NCBI RefSeq assembly: GCF_003697345.1
Contig: NZ_RFLY01000013.1
Coordinates: 26,985-90,984 of the forward strand
Reading direction: 5' to 3'
Source of the DNA: Solilutibacter pythonis
Lineage (GTDB): Bacteria > Pseudomonadota > Gammaproteobacteria > Xanthomonadales > Xanthomonadaceae
DNA: 64,000 nt
Part shown: positions 46,181 through 57,174 of the stretch, piece by piece
Layout of the letters: each line of letters starts with the position of its first letter
How positions within the stretch are numbered: position 1 is the first letter of the stretch
Notes under the pieces: model-generated
What the model was told of the DNA's origin: nothing
Databases searched by the model: none
What the model saw: the letters and a program-made list of their open reading frames with translations, nothing else
Made by a program: the position numbers and the translations under genes

Positions 46181-47101
46181 ATGAGCGACCTACAGCTCTT
46201 CCGCCTGCATCGAGACACCGTGGCGGAACTACCCGCGCGGCCGGCAAAGCTCGAAAAGCATCTGCAATCGCTGATCGAAACCCACATGTGCACCTTGCTG
46301 GGCGTGCGCTTTCTCGCCAGCGAATACGCCACCGGCAAGACCCACAAAGGCCGGATCGATTCTCTGGGGCTGGATGAGAACGACTGCCCGGTAATCGTCG
46401 AATACAAGCGCCACAGCACCGAAAACGTGATCAACCAGGGGCTGTTCTATCTGGACTGGCTGCTCGACCATCAGGCCGAATTCCGTTGGCTGGCGATGGA
46501 GCGGTTGGGCAAGAGCGTCGCCGAGGACATCGACTGGGCCGGCACCCGCCTGATTTGCATCGCCGCCGACTTCACCCGCTACGACCAACACGCCGTGCAG
46601 CAGATCGCCCGCAACATCGAATTGCTGCGCTACAAACTGTTCGCCGACGACCTGCTGTTGCTGGAACTGGTCAACTCGGTGAGCGTGGACGACGCCACCG
46701 GAACCGCCACGGGCGATGCGGGCACCGCCAGGTCGAAGGCCCAGGGCAAGGACAGAACCTTCGCCGAACAACTCGCCTTGGCCGATGCGCAGACCCGCGA
46801 AGTGTACGAATCGCTGGCCTCGTGGCTGCTCGCGCTGGGCGACGACGTGCAGGAACGGCGGCTGAAACTCTATACCGCCTTCCGCCGCCTCAAGAACTTC
46901 GCCTGCGTGGTGCTCTATCCCAACCGCATGCTGGTCATGCTGAAGATCGATCCCGACAGCACCCGGTTGGAAGAAGGCTTCAGCCGCGACGTGCGCCAGA
47001 TCGGCCACTGGGGCACCGGCGAGCTGGAATTGACCCTGCGCACCCCGGCCGATCTCGAAAAAGCCAAACCCCTGTTGGAACGCAGTTACCTGGAAAGCTG
47101 A
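46181..47101 (+). CDS. DUF91/DUF5655 nuclease-like protein
   Basis: The N-terminal half resembles the NucS/DUF91 restriction-like fold: HMCTLLGVRFLASEY, then GRIDSLGLDENDCPVIVEYKR, which supplies the D...E-x-K residues of a PD-(D/E)xK active site. The C-terminal 100 residues match DUF5655 (YESLASWLLALGD, LYTAFRRLKNFACVVLYPNRMLVMLKID). At 306 residues it is complete. No methyltransferase or other partner is adjacent, so it is not an obvious restriction system. Real role unknown; nucleic-acid binding or cleavage is inferred. Confidence 0.8.
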   Translation: MSDLQLFRLHRDTVAELPARPAKLEKHLQSLIETHMCTLLGVRFLASEYATGKTHKGRIDSLGLDENDCPVIVEYKRHSTENVINQGLFYLDWLLDHQAEFRWLAMERLGKSVAEDIDWAGTRLICIAADFTRYDQHAVQQIARNIELLRYKLFADDLLLLELVNSVSVDDATGTATGDAGTARSKAQGKDRTFAEQLALADAQTREVYESLASWLLALGDDVQERRLKLYTAFRRLKNFACVVLYPNRMLVMLKIDPDSTRLEEGFSRDVRQIGHWGTGELELTLRTPADLEKAKPLLERSYLES

Positions 47102-47165
47102 GGCCCGCCCCGCCCCGCGCCGAGAAGGCACACGACGACGACACCCGCCCCCGCATACTGGCCCG

Positions 47166-49016
47166 ATGCCGCCCGCCTCGCCCTCGCAACTGAACTTCCG
47201 CCAGCGCTTCGGCGCGATGCGCAATATCCCGCCGTTCCTGCGCGGGATATGGGCGACCAGCAAAACCATGACGCTGGCCAGCCTGGGCATCCGGCTGGTG
47301 CGCGCCCTGCTGCCCATCGCCATGCTCTACCTGGGCAAGCTCATCATCGACGAGACGGTGCGGCTGGTCGCACTCGATGTCCCCACGCAACTCCAGGCCG
47401 CGTGGCAGACCGGCTAACTCGCCCACATTCTGTGGCTACTGGCCACCGAATTCGCGCTCGCCATCCTCTCCGACCTGCTCGGCCGGCTCACCAGCTACGT
47501 CGACACCCTGCTCTCCGAGCGCTTCACCAATGCCACCAGCATCCGCTTGATGGAACATGCAGCCACCCTCGACCTGGAAGATTTCGAGGACGCCGAATTG
47601 CAGGACAAGCTCGACCGCGCGCGCCGCCAGACGATGAGCCGGATGAACCTGATGAGCCAGTTGTTCGGCCAGGCGCAGGATGCGATCACCGTGGCGAGCT
47701 TCGCCGCCGGCCTGCTGGTGTACGCACCGTGGCTGATCGCGCTGCTGGTGGTGGCGCTGGTCCCGGCCTTCATCGGCGAATCGCATTTCAACGCGCTCAA
47801 CTATTCGCTCAATTTCCAGTGGACGCCGGAGCGACGGCAACTGGAATACATCCGCCAAATGGGCGCGAGCGTGGAGACGGCCAAGGAAGTCAAGATATTC
47901 GGCCTCAACCGCTTCTTTATCGAACGCTTTCGCCGGCTGTCCGACCAGTTCCACGCCGCCAACCGCCAACTGGCCGGCCAGCGCGCGCTCTGGGGCACGC
48001 TGCTGGCCGCGCTCGGCACGCTGGGCTATTACATCGCCTACGCCTACATCGCTTGGCGCACGGTGCGTGGCGACTTCACCATTGGCGACCTGACCTTCCT
48101 CGCCGCCAGCTTCCGCCGCCTGCGCCAATTGCTGGAAAGCCTGCTGACCGGCTTTTCGCAAGTGACCGGGCAAGCGTTGTATCTCGACGACCTGTATGCC
48201 TTCTTCGACATCCGGCCCGAGATCGTCTCGAAACCGGATGCCCTGCCATTGCCGCAGCCGATCCGCCAGGGCTTCGTGTTCGAGGACGTCGGCTTCCGCT
48301 ACGCGGGGGGCGAACGCTGGGCGTTGCGTCATCTTTCCTTCGAACTGCGCGCGGGCGAAGTGCTGGCGCTGGTCGGTGAGAACGGCGCGGGCAAGACCAC
48401 GCTGGTGAAACTCCTGGCCCGGCTCTACGACCCGGACGAAGGTCGCATCCTGCTCGATGGCCGTGACCTGCGCGATTACGACATCGACGCGCTGCGCGCC
48501 AACATTGGCGTGATCTTCCAGGATTTCGTGCGCTACCACCTGAGTGCCGCGGAGAATATCGGCGTCGGCTGGATCGAGGCGATGGACGACCGCGCGCGGA
48601 TCGAACGGTCCGCCCGGCGTGGCATGGCCGACGCGATGGTCGCCAGTCTCCCGAAAGGCTACGAGCAGATCATCGGCCGGCGCTTCAAGGAGGGTGTCGA
48701 TCTTTCCGGCGGCCAATGGCAAAAGATCGCCATCGCCCGCGCCTATATGCGCGACGCCCAGGTGATGATCCTGGACGAACCCACCGCCGCGCTCGATGCG
48801 CGCGCCGAATACGAGGTGTTCGAGCGCTTCAAGGAGTTGTCCGAAGGCAAGACCGCCGTGCTGATCTCGCACCGTTTTTCCAGCGTGCGCATGGCCGAAC
48901 GCATCCTGGTGCTGGCCGATGGCAAGGTCGAGGCCAGCGGCAACCACGCCGAATTGATGGCGCAAGGCGGGCGCTACGCCGAACTGTTCGAGCTGCAAGC
49001 GGCGGGGTATCGTTGA
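47166..49016 (+). pseudogene. ABC transporter (membrane plus ATPase half-transporter), interrupted by in-frame TAA
   Basis: Read through, this is a 616-residue exporter-type protein: an N-terminal membrane domain (about residues 20-330) and an ATPase with Walker A GENGAGKTT, signature LSGGQWQK, Walker B VMILDEPTAAL and switch His ISHRFS. A TAA at 47415-47417 (codon 84) interrupts the frame. The same frame continues immediately with membrane-type sequence (LAHILWLLATEFALAILSDLLG) to the true stop. There is no shift in frame. Restart at the ATG at 47550 would lose the first 128 codons including the first two helices. It may be a recent nonsense mutation, a sequencing error, or read-through. Confidence 0.85.
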
Positions 49017-49029
49017 GCCGCCTCCGCCG

Positions 49030-49773
49030 ATGGATACCGACATGGCCGCACCCGCCCGCGTCACCCGCTTCGCCCTGCTGATCGATGCCGACAACGCCCA
49101 GGCCGAACGCCTGCCCCTGCTGTTGCAGGAGATCGCCAAGTCCGGCCAGGCAATCGTGCGCCGCGCCTACGGCAACTGGACTTCCCAGCATCTCGCCGGG
49201 TGGAAGAAATCCCTACTCGATCATTCCGTGCAACCGATCCAACAGTTCAATTACACCACCGGCAAAAACGCCACCGACAGCGCATTGATCATCGACGCGA
49301 TGGACCTGCTCTACGCCGATCACCTCGACGGCTTCTGCATCGCCTCCAGCGACAGCGACTTCACCCGGCTGGCCGCGCGCATCCGCGAGCAGGGCCTGAT
49401 CGTTCACGGCTTCGGCGAGCGCAAGACACCGCAGGCTTTCGTCGCCGCCTGCGACAAATTCACCTACGTCGAGAACCTGGGCATCGAGGAAACCGTCGAG
49501 AGCGGCCCCGCCAACCCGCGCAAGCTCAAGCGCGACGCCAGGCTCGACGCCCTGCTGCGCGAGGCCGTCGATGCCGCCGCCGACGACGATGGCTGGGCGT
49601 CGCTGAGCGCGGTCGGCAGCAACCTGTCGCGGCTGGCCTCGGATTTCGACACCCGCAGCTATGGCTTCGGCAAACTCAAGGACCTGATCGTCGCGCATCC
49701 GCGCTACCAACTCGACCCACGCAAAGGCGCCGATGGCCGCGCCAACATGGTCTACGTGCGCGACAAGGGCTAG
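49030..49773 (+). CDS. NYN-domain protein with C-terminal LOTUS/OST-HTH domain
   Basis: NYN domains are PIN-like metal-dependent RNases; LOTUS domains bind RNA, including G-quadruplexes. The 247-residue product has the acidic NYN residues in LLIDADNA (about 17-24), ATDSALIIDAMDLL, and ASSDSDF. After a short linker the LOTUS-type domain has LLREAVDAAADDDGWASLSAVGSNLSRL and SYGFGKLKDLIVAHPRYQL. It begins 13 nt after the ABC gene. ATG 49042 is an alternative start. A role in RNA turnover is inferred. Confidence 0.88.
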   Translation: MDTDMAAPARVTRFALLIDADNAQAERLPLLLQEIAKSGQAIVRRAYGNWTSQHLAGWKKSLLDHSVQPIQQFNYTTGKNATDSALIIDAMDLLYADHLDGFCIASSDSDFTRLAARIREQGLIVHGFGERKTPQAFVAACDKFTYVENLGIEETVESGPANPRKLKRDARLDALLREAVDAAADDDGWASLSAVGSNLSRLASDFDTRSYGFGKLKDLIVAHPRYQLDPRKGADGRANMVYVRDKG

Positions 49774-49947
49774 AACGCCCATGACCACCCCGGATGGCGG
49801 CGGCCTCCGGCCCGTCTTTGCGGCGCGGCGGACACTCATCGGCGGGGGGCCGCGCTCGCCCCACGGCCACCCGCCGGAATTTGAGAATAGTCAATGCCCC
49901 GCCATGCCGGATACAGAAAATGACCGCCACCCGCCGGGAGAATCCGC

Positions 49948-50466
49948 ATGAATGCCGTGAATCAGCCGACCCGCCTCGACGACGGCCGTGAAGTCGAGAT
50001 CCGCCGCATCGGCCCGCAAGACCATGCCGCCAAGCGCGATTTCATCATGGCGCTGTCGCCACGAATGCGCCGTTATCGCTTTCTCGAACAGATTAACGAA
50101 CCCAGCGAGGAACTACTGAAGCGGCTGACCGACATCGACCATGTCGACGACGAAGCCTTCGTCGCCATCGCCCGCGACGAAACCGGGGCCGGTCGCATCG
50201 TCGGCGTCTCGCGCTACTCGGTCGGCAACGCCCCGGACTCCTGCGAAATCGCCCTGGTGGTGCTGGACGAATGGCGCCCGAGCAATCTCAAGCAAGTACT
50301 GCTTGGCCGGCTGACCGAAGCCGCCCGCGCGCGCGGCCTGAAGCGGATGGTCTCGGTGGACAGCACGGACAACCGTTACATGCACGAGTTCGCACCCGCG
50401 CATGGTTTCGACTGCGTGCCCGACCCGGAAGATTCAACCCAGGTGCTCTACATCCGCACGCTTTGA
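49948..50466 (+). CDS. GNAT-family acetyltransferase
   Basis: The 172-residue protein has the GNAT fold pattern: VEIRRIGPQDHAAKRDFIMALS at the N-terminus, the beta4 strand CEIALVVLDEWRPSNLKQVLLGRLTEAARARGLKRM in place of the classic Q/RxxGxG/A (here RPSNLK, a degenerate acetyl-CoA motif). The N-terminal LSPRMRRYRFLEQI resembles GNAT domains fused to acyl-CoA synthetases. Substrate unknown. Confidence 0.82.
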   Translation: MNAVNQPTRLDDGREVEIRRIGPQDHAAKRDFIMALSPRMRRYRFLEQINEPSEELLKRLTDIDHVDDEAFVAIARDETGAGRIVGVSRYSVGNAPDSCEIALVVLDEWRPSNLKQVLLGRLTEAARARGLKRMVSVDSTDNRYMHEFAPAHGFDCVPDPEDSTQVLYIRTL

Positions 50467-50522
50467 AGCGCCTCGCGCGGGCGCGGGTTTGCCGTGAATC
50501 AAACCCCCTCGCGCGCAGTCGC

Positions 50523-50528
50523 TAGAAT
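50523..50528 (+). promoter_or_regulatory. Possible -10 element of fpr
   Basis: TAGAAT lies 27 nt upstream of the fpr ATG. No clear -35 at normal spacing. Confidence 0.3.
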
Positions 50529-50555
50529 ATGCGAACCATTCTCAACAGTTCGCCC

Positions 50556-51368
50556 ATGTCCGAATCCCCATACATCACCGAGACCGTCCTCGAAGTGCAT
50601 CACTGGACGGATGCCTACTTCAGCTTCACCACCACCCGCGACCCCGGCCTGCGCTTCGAAAACGGCCAGTTCGTGATGATCGGGCTGGAAGTGGAAACCG
50701 CCGACGGCCGTGTCAAGCCGCTGGTCCGGGCGTATTCGGTGGCCAGCGCCAACTGGGCCGAAACCCTGCACTTCTTCAGCATCAAGGTGCAGGATGGCCC
50801 ATTGACCTCACGCCTCCAGCACCTGAAGCCGGGCGACAAGCTGCTGGTCAGCCGCAAGCCCACCGGCACCCTGTTGATCTCCGACCTGCATCCGGGCCGC
50901 AACCTGTATCTGCTGGGCACCGGCACCGGCCTGGCGCCGTGGCTGTCGGTGGCGCAGGACCCGGAAACCTACGAACGCTTCGAGAAAGTCATCGTCTGCC
51001 ACGGCGTACGCAGCGTGGAAGACCTGGCCTACCGCGAGTTCTTCGAGCACGAATTGCCGAACCACGAATTCCTCGGCGATATCGTCCGCGACAAACTGCT
51101 GTATTTCCCGGCCGTCTCGCGCGAAGCGTTCGAGTACCGCGGCCACGATCACCGGGGCCGCATCACCGAGATGCTGGCCGATGGCCGCACCGCGCGCTTC
51201 CTCGGCCTCGATCCGCTGGACGCGGCGCACGACCGCGCGATGGTCTGCGGCAGCCCCGCGATGCTGGCGGATTTCCGTGCCCTGCTCGATGGTCGCGGCT
51301 TCAACGCCGCGCCGCGTATCGGCACGCCGGGCGAATACGTGTTCGAACGCGCGTTCGTCGAGAAATGA
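50556..51368 (+). CDS. fpr: Ferredoxin-NADP(+) reductase
   Basis: Fpr is an FAD enzyme that moves electrons between NADPH and ferredoxin or flavodoxin, often in oxidative stress. From the ATG at 50556 it is 270 residues. The FAD-binding motif is RAYSVAS, the phosphate region is GTGTGLAPWLSV, and NADP-binding segments CHGVRSVEDLAYR and MVCGSPAML follow. The C-terminus is EYVFERAFVEK, of the class with a C-terminal extension past the stacking aromatic. Confidence 0.94.
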   Translation: MSESPYITETVLEVHHWTDAYFSFTTTRDPGLRFENGQFVMIGLEVETADGRVKPLVRAYSVASANWAETLHFFSIKVQDGPLTSRLQHLKPGDKLLVSRKPTGTLLISDLHPGRNLYLLGTGTGLAPWLSVAQDPETYERFEKVIVCHGVRSVEDLAYREFFEHELPNHEFLGDIVRDKLLYFPAVSREAFEYRGHDHRGRITEMLADGRTARFLGLDPLDAAHDRAMVCGSPAMLADFRALLDGRGFNAAPRIGTPGEYVFERAFVEK

Positions 51369-51414
51369 ACCGCCGCCGCGGCGGATGCGTCCCCGCCGCG
51401 ACAAATATGCCGGA

Positions 51415-51843
51415 TTAGCGCTTGCCTGGTTCCGAGACTTCCTTCACCACCTGCGCGGTGGCTTCGTCCTTGCCGGCGCGCGCCAGGTCAGCCAGGGCGG
51501 CGATGCCGGCCAGCCGGCCCTCGCCATCCACCACGATCACCCGGCGAATCTTCTCCGCCTCCATCACGCAGGTGGCATCCCTGAGCGAAGTGGCGGTGTC
51601 GATCGTCCTGACCGGCGAAGTCATGGCCTGCCCGGCGGTGGCGCTGCTGGCGTCCCCGCCACCGGCGACGACACGGGTGACGATATCCCGATCAGTCACC
51701 GCGCCGATCGGTTTGCCGCCCTCGTCCACCACCGGGATCATCCCGCAATCGTTGTCGACCATCATCCGTGCGACCTCCCGCAAGGCGGTTCCAGGCTGGC
51801 AGCTCACGGGGCTTGAAGTCATGACGCTGGTGATGTCGGCCAT
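51415..51843 (-). CDS. CBS-pair domain protein
   Basis: The 142-residue protein is two CBS motifs and little else: VMTSSPVSCQPGTALREVARMM...GMIPVVDEGGKPIGAVTDRDIV and AMTSPVRTIDTATSLRDATCVM...RRVIVVDGEGRLAGIAALADLA. CBS pairs bind adenosine nucleotides and act as energy or redox sensors. Partner unknown. It converges with fpr, 46 bp away. Confidence 0.92.
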   Translation of the reverse strand: MADITSVMTSSPVSCQPGTALREVARMMVDNDCGMIPVVDEGGKPIGAVTDRDIVTRVVAGGGDASSATAGQAMTSPVRTIDTATSLRDATCVMEAEKIRRVIVVDGEGRLAGIAALADLARAGKDEATAQVVKEVSEPGKR

Positions 51844-52008
51844 CGGAAATCCTCTCTCGTGTGAAGAGCGGGCAGCATCGCCAGCGCCGGGTCTCCGCGA
51901 CGTGAAGCGCGCAAGCTGCGTTCAGCTCCGGCCTGACTTTTCGCCCATGCCTTCGGCTTCGCCAATGCAGTACCCTGCCCGGTTCCAACGATGAACAGAG
52001 GTCAGTCG

Positions 52009-54228
52009 ATGACATCACGAATTCCCCGCCGCCCGCTCGCGGGCGCCCTTTCGCTCGCCATCGCCACCACACTCGCGGCTTGCGCGAGTGCGCCGGCCGG
52101 CCAGCAGTCACCCGCCCCCGCGACGAGCAGCGCCATGTCCCCCCAGACCACCAACCCGTTCTTCGCCGAAAGCAGCCTCGAACTGCGTTATCCGCATTTC
52201 GACAAGATCAAGGACAGCGATTTTGCGCCCGCCTTCGACCAGGGCATGGCCGAGCAACTGAAGGAAGTCGAGGCCATCGCCGACAACCCGCAACCTCCGA
52301 CCTTCGAGAACACCATCGTGGCGATGGAGAAATCCGGGAAAACCCTCGACCGCGCCACCGCCGTGTTCTTCAACCTCAACGGCACCGACACCAACGACGC
52401 CCGCAAGAAACTGCAATCCGACTACGCGCCGAAGTTCTCCGCCCACGGCGACGCCATCCGCCTGAACCCGAAGCTCTTCGCGCGCATCAAGGCGCTGTAC
52501 GACCAGCGCGCCACGCTGGGGCTGGATGCCGAAAGCCTGCGACTGCTCGAGCGTTACCACGATGATTTCGTGCGCGCCGGCGCGGCGCTCGACGACGCCC
52601 AGAAGACGCGGATGAAGGCCATCAACTCGCGCATGGCCGCGCTCGGTACCCAATTCAGCCAGAACGTACTGGCCGAAGTGAACGACTCCGCCGTGGTGGT
52701 CGAGACCCGCGAGGAACTGGCCGGCCTGACCGATGCACAGATCGATGCCGCCGCGGCCGCCGCCAAATCGCGCAACATGGCGGGCAAGTACGTCATCACT
52801 CTGCTCAACACCACCGGCCAGCCGCCGTTGTCGCAGCTGGAAAACCGCGCGCTGCGCGAACGCATCCACAAGGCGTCGGTCAACCGCGGCAGCCGCGGCA
52901 ACCGCTGGGACAACACCGGTATCGTCGCCGAGATGACCCGCTTGCGCGCCGAACGCGCCGCCATGCTGGGTTATCCGGATTTCGCCAGCTTCTCGCTGGC
53001 CAACCAGACCGCCGCCAACAAGGAAGCGGTCAACCGCATGCTGGCACAGCTGGCCCCGGCGGCCGTGGCAAATGCCCGCCGCGAGGGCGCCGAGCTGCAA
53101 AAGATGATCGACGCCGAGCAGAAGGCCAAAGGCCAGCCGAGCTTCGAACTGGCGCCCTGGGACTGGGATTTCTACAGCGAGAAAGTACGCAAGGCCAAGT
53201 ACGACTTCGACGAAGCCCAGCTAAAGCCCTACCTGGAGATGAAGAACGTGCTGGAAAACGGCGTGTTCTTCGCCGCCAACCAGTTCTACGGCATTTCCTT
53301 CAAGGAGCGTGGCGACCTGCCCAAGTACCACCCGGATACCTGGACCTACGACGTCTTCGACCGCGACGGGTCGAAGCTGGCGATCTTCATCTTCGACCCG
53401 TATGCGCGCGAATCCAAGCGCGGCGGTGCCTGGATGAACAGCTACGTGCGGCAATCGCGGCTGGAAGGCACCCAGCCGGTGGTGGCCAACCACCAGAACA
53501 TCACTAAGCCGCCGGCGGGCCAACCCACCCTGCTGACCTGGGACGAAGTGAACACGATGTTCCACGAATTCGGGCATGCCCTGCACGGGATGTTCTCGAA
53601 CGTGCGGTATCCGTATTTCTCGGGCACCAGCGTGCCGCGCGATTTCGTCGAATTCCCCTCGCAAGTCAACGAGATGTGGGCCGACTGGCCCTCGATCCTG
53701 GCCAATTACGCCAAGCACCACCAGACCGGCGCGCCGATGCCGGCTGAACTGCTGAAGAAGGTCGAAGCCGCCGCGAAGTTCAACGAAGGCTTCCGCACCA
53801 CCGAATACCTCGGCTCCGCCCTGCTCGACCAGCGCTGGCACCAGGTGCCGGCCGAGCGGTTGCCGCAGGCATCGGGCGTGATGGCCTACGAGGCCAAGGC
53901 GCTGAAGGACGTCGGCCTGGACTATGCCGCGGTGCCGCCCCGTTACCGCACACCGTACTTCAGCCACATCATGGGCGGCTACGCGGCCGGCTACTACGCT
54001 TACATCTGGTCGGAAGTACTGGACGCCAACACCGTGAAGTGGATCCGCGAAAACGGCGGGCTGACCCGCGCCAATGGCGACCGCCTGCGCGAGCGCCTGC
54101 TCTCGCAGGGCGGCAGCAAGGACGCGATGGTGCTGTTCCGCGACTTCACGGGCGGCAAGAACCCGGACATCCAGCCGCTGCTGGAGCGTCGGGGCCTGAG
54201 CGCGCCCACCCAACCGGCAACGCCCTGA
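52009..54228 (+). CDS. dcp: M3-family peptidyl-dipeptidase, lipoprotein
   Basis: Dcp releases C-terminal dipeptides from peptides. From the ATG at 52009 (AGAGGT 6 nt upstream) it is 739 residues with a lipoprotein signal; the lipobox is LAAC with C25. The zinc motif is HEFGH (H519 and H523), with the third ligand region EFPSQVNEMWADWPSI downstream. GGYAAGYYAYIWSEVLDAN is the typical C-terminal segment. The lipidated, periplasm-facing form is common in xanthomonads. The in-frame ATG at 51991 is a less likely start. Confidence 0.94.
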   Translation: MTSRIPRRPLAGALSLAIATTLAACASAPAGQQSPAPATSSAMSPQTTNPFFAESSLELRYPHFDKIKDSDFAPAFDQGMAEQLKEVEAIADNPQPPTFENTIVAMEKSGKTLDRATAVFFNLNGTDTNDARKKLQSDYAPKFSAHGDAIRLNPKLFARIKALYDQRATLGLDAESLRLLERYHDDFVRAGAALDDAQKTRMKAINSRMAALGTQFSQNVLAEVNDSAVVVETREELAGLTDAQIDAAAAAAKSRNMAGKYVITLLNTTGQPPLSQLENRALRERIHKASVNRGSRGNRWDNTGIVAEMTRLRAERAAMLGYPDFASFSLANQTAANKEAVNRMLAQLAPAAVANARREGAELQKMIDAEQKAKGQPSFELAPWDWDFYSEKVRKAKYDFDEAQLKPYLEMKNVLENGVFFAANQFYGISFKERGDLPKYHPDTWTYDVFDRDGSKLAIFIFDPYARESKRGGAWMNSYVRQSRLEGTQPVVANHQNITKPPAGQPTLLTWDEVNTMFHEFGHALHGMFSNVRYPYFSGTSVPRDFVEFPSQVNEMWADWPSILANYAKHHQTGAPMPAELLKKVEAAAKFNEGFRTTEYLGSALLDQRWHQVPAERLPQASGVMAYEAKALKDVGLDYAAVPPRYRTPYFSHIMGGYAAGYYAYIWSEVLDANTVKWIRENGGLTRANGDRLRERLLSQGGSKDAMVLFRDFTGGKNPDIQPLLERRGLSAPTQPATP

Positions 54229-54249
54229 GCGCGTTGCGGCAAGCCACGG

Positions 54250-54274
54250 AAACCGGGCCTCGCGCCCGGTTTTC
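54250..54274 (+). terminator. Intrinsic terminator of dcp
   Basis: AAACCGGGC / loop CTCGC / GCCCGGTTTT, 22 nt after the stop; short T-tract. Confidence 0.7.
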
Positions 54275-54399
54275 CATGGCGCCGGAATGCCGCGACCGGA
54301 TTCGATGCGCGTTGATTCCCCGCCCTGTCAGGCCCGGACTTTCCCCACATCCGTCATGATTCCGTCTCCCACCCGCGCCGATGGCCCGGAGCCTTGCCG

Positions 54400-54825
54400 A
54401 TGAAAATCCGCCTCTGGCCGATCACCCTGCTGTTCGTCGGGCTATGGCTGTTCCTTGGCCAGCCCTGGCGTCCTTCAACGGCGCCCGCGCCGGCTACCCA
54501 TGACACGCCGGCCGAGCCACTGCCGGTACCTTCTCCCACCGATGGCTTGCCGGCCACGCCGTTACCGCGCGAAGCCCTCGACACCATCGCCCTGATCCAG
54601 CGCGGGGGGCCGTTTCCGTACCGGCAGGATGGCAGCGTGTTCGGCAATCGCGAACGCCGCCTGCCGGACAAACCCCGCGGCTGGTACCGCGAATACACCG
54701 TGAAGACACCGGGCTTGAGTCACCGCGGCGCGCGGCGGATCGTCACCGGCGGCGACCCGCCCGACGCCTGGTACTACACCGACGACCATTACGAACGCTT
54801 CCGCCGCGTCGAGGTGCCGCGATGA
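54400..54825 (+). CDS. Membrane-anchored or exported barnase-like ribonuclease
   Basis: The 141-residue product has an N-terminal hydrophobic segment (WPITLLFVGLWLFLG, about 6-20) and a Pro/Ala-rich linker to about 55. The microbial RNase N1/T1 domain follows: FPYRQDGSVFGNRERRLP, E98 (YREYTV), R112/R113 (GARRIVTGG) and H130 (DDHYERF). These match Glu73, Arg87 and His102 of barnase. It should cleave RNA after guanine. The next gene, overlapping by ATGA, is a barstar-like inhibitor, which supports an active RNase. Whether it stays anchored or is secreted is not clear. Confidence 0.9.
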   Translation: MKIRLWPITLLFVGLWLFLGQPWRPSTAPAPATHDTPAEPLPVPSPTDGLPATPLPREALDTIALIQRGGPFPYRQDGSVFGNRERRLPDKPRGWYREYTVKTPGLSHRGARRIVTGGDPPDAWYYTDDHYERFRRVEVPR

Positions 54826-55250
54826 ACGGCCAACAGCCCGCGCTCGACCTGCGCGATACCCGCCAGGCCGGCCTGTACCGAGTGATGCGGACGGACGTAC
54901 CGGCGCTCCTGACGATCGCCCGTGAAGAAGGCATCGCCACTCACGACATCGATCTCAACGGGATTACCGACAAGGACGCCCTGCTCGCCCATATCCATTC
55001 GGCACTGGATTTTCCCGAAGACTGGGGCCGCAATTGGGATGCGCTGGAGGACGGGCTGCGCGACCTGTCCTGGCTGGGCCGGCCGACGCCCCGGCTCCTG
55101 CTCTGGCATGGGCTTGAAAACCTGCAAGCCGCCGCACCGGCTTGCGAAACCAGGCTGTGCGAAATCCTCGAAGAGAGCAGCGCCTTCTGGGCCGGCCAGG
55201 GCGTCGCCTTCTGGTCGCTGGCAAGCATGGTGGCGCCGCTGCCGCCCTGA
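54822..55250 (+). CDS. Barstar-like ribonuclease inhibitor
   Basis: The 142-residue acidic protein has a barstar core: IDLNGITDKDALLAHIHSALDFPEDWGRNWDALEDGLRDLSWL, equivalent to the inhibitory helix and loop region. A C-terminal extension ends in LASMVAPLPP. It is cytoplasmic by prediction, so it would protect the cell from RNase retained inside or returned by kin. Its ATG overlaps the RNase stop, ensuring co-production. Confidence 0.92.
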   Translation: MNGQQPALDLRDTRQAGLYRVMRTDVPALLTIAREEGIATHDIDLNGITDKDALLAHIHSALDFPEDWGRNWDALEDGLRDLSWLGRPTPRLLLWHGLENLQAAAPACETRLCEILEESSAFWAGQGVAFWSLASMVAPLPP

Positions 55251-55265
55251 GCCACGGGCGGGATA

Positions 55266-57143
<1,878 letters not shown>

Positions 57144-57174
57144 GCGCGGATTCTACCGGCCGTGCCCCGCGCCA

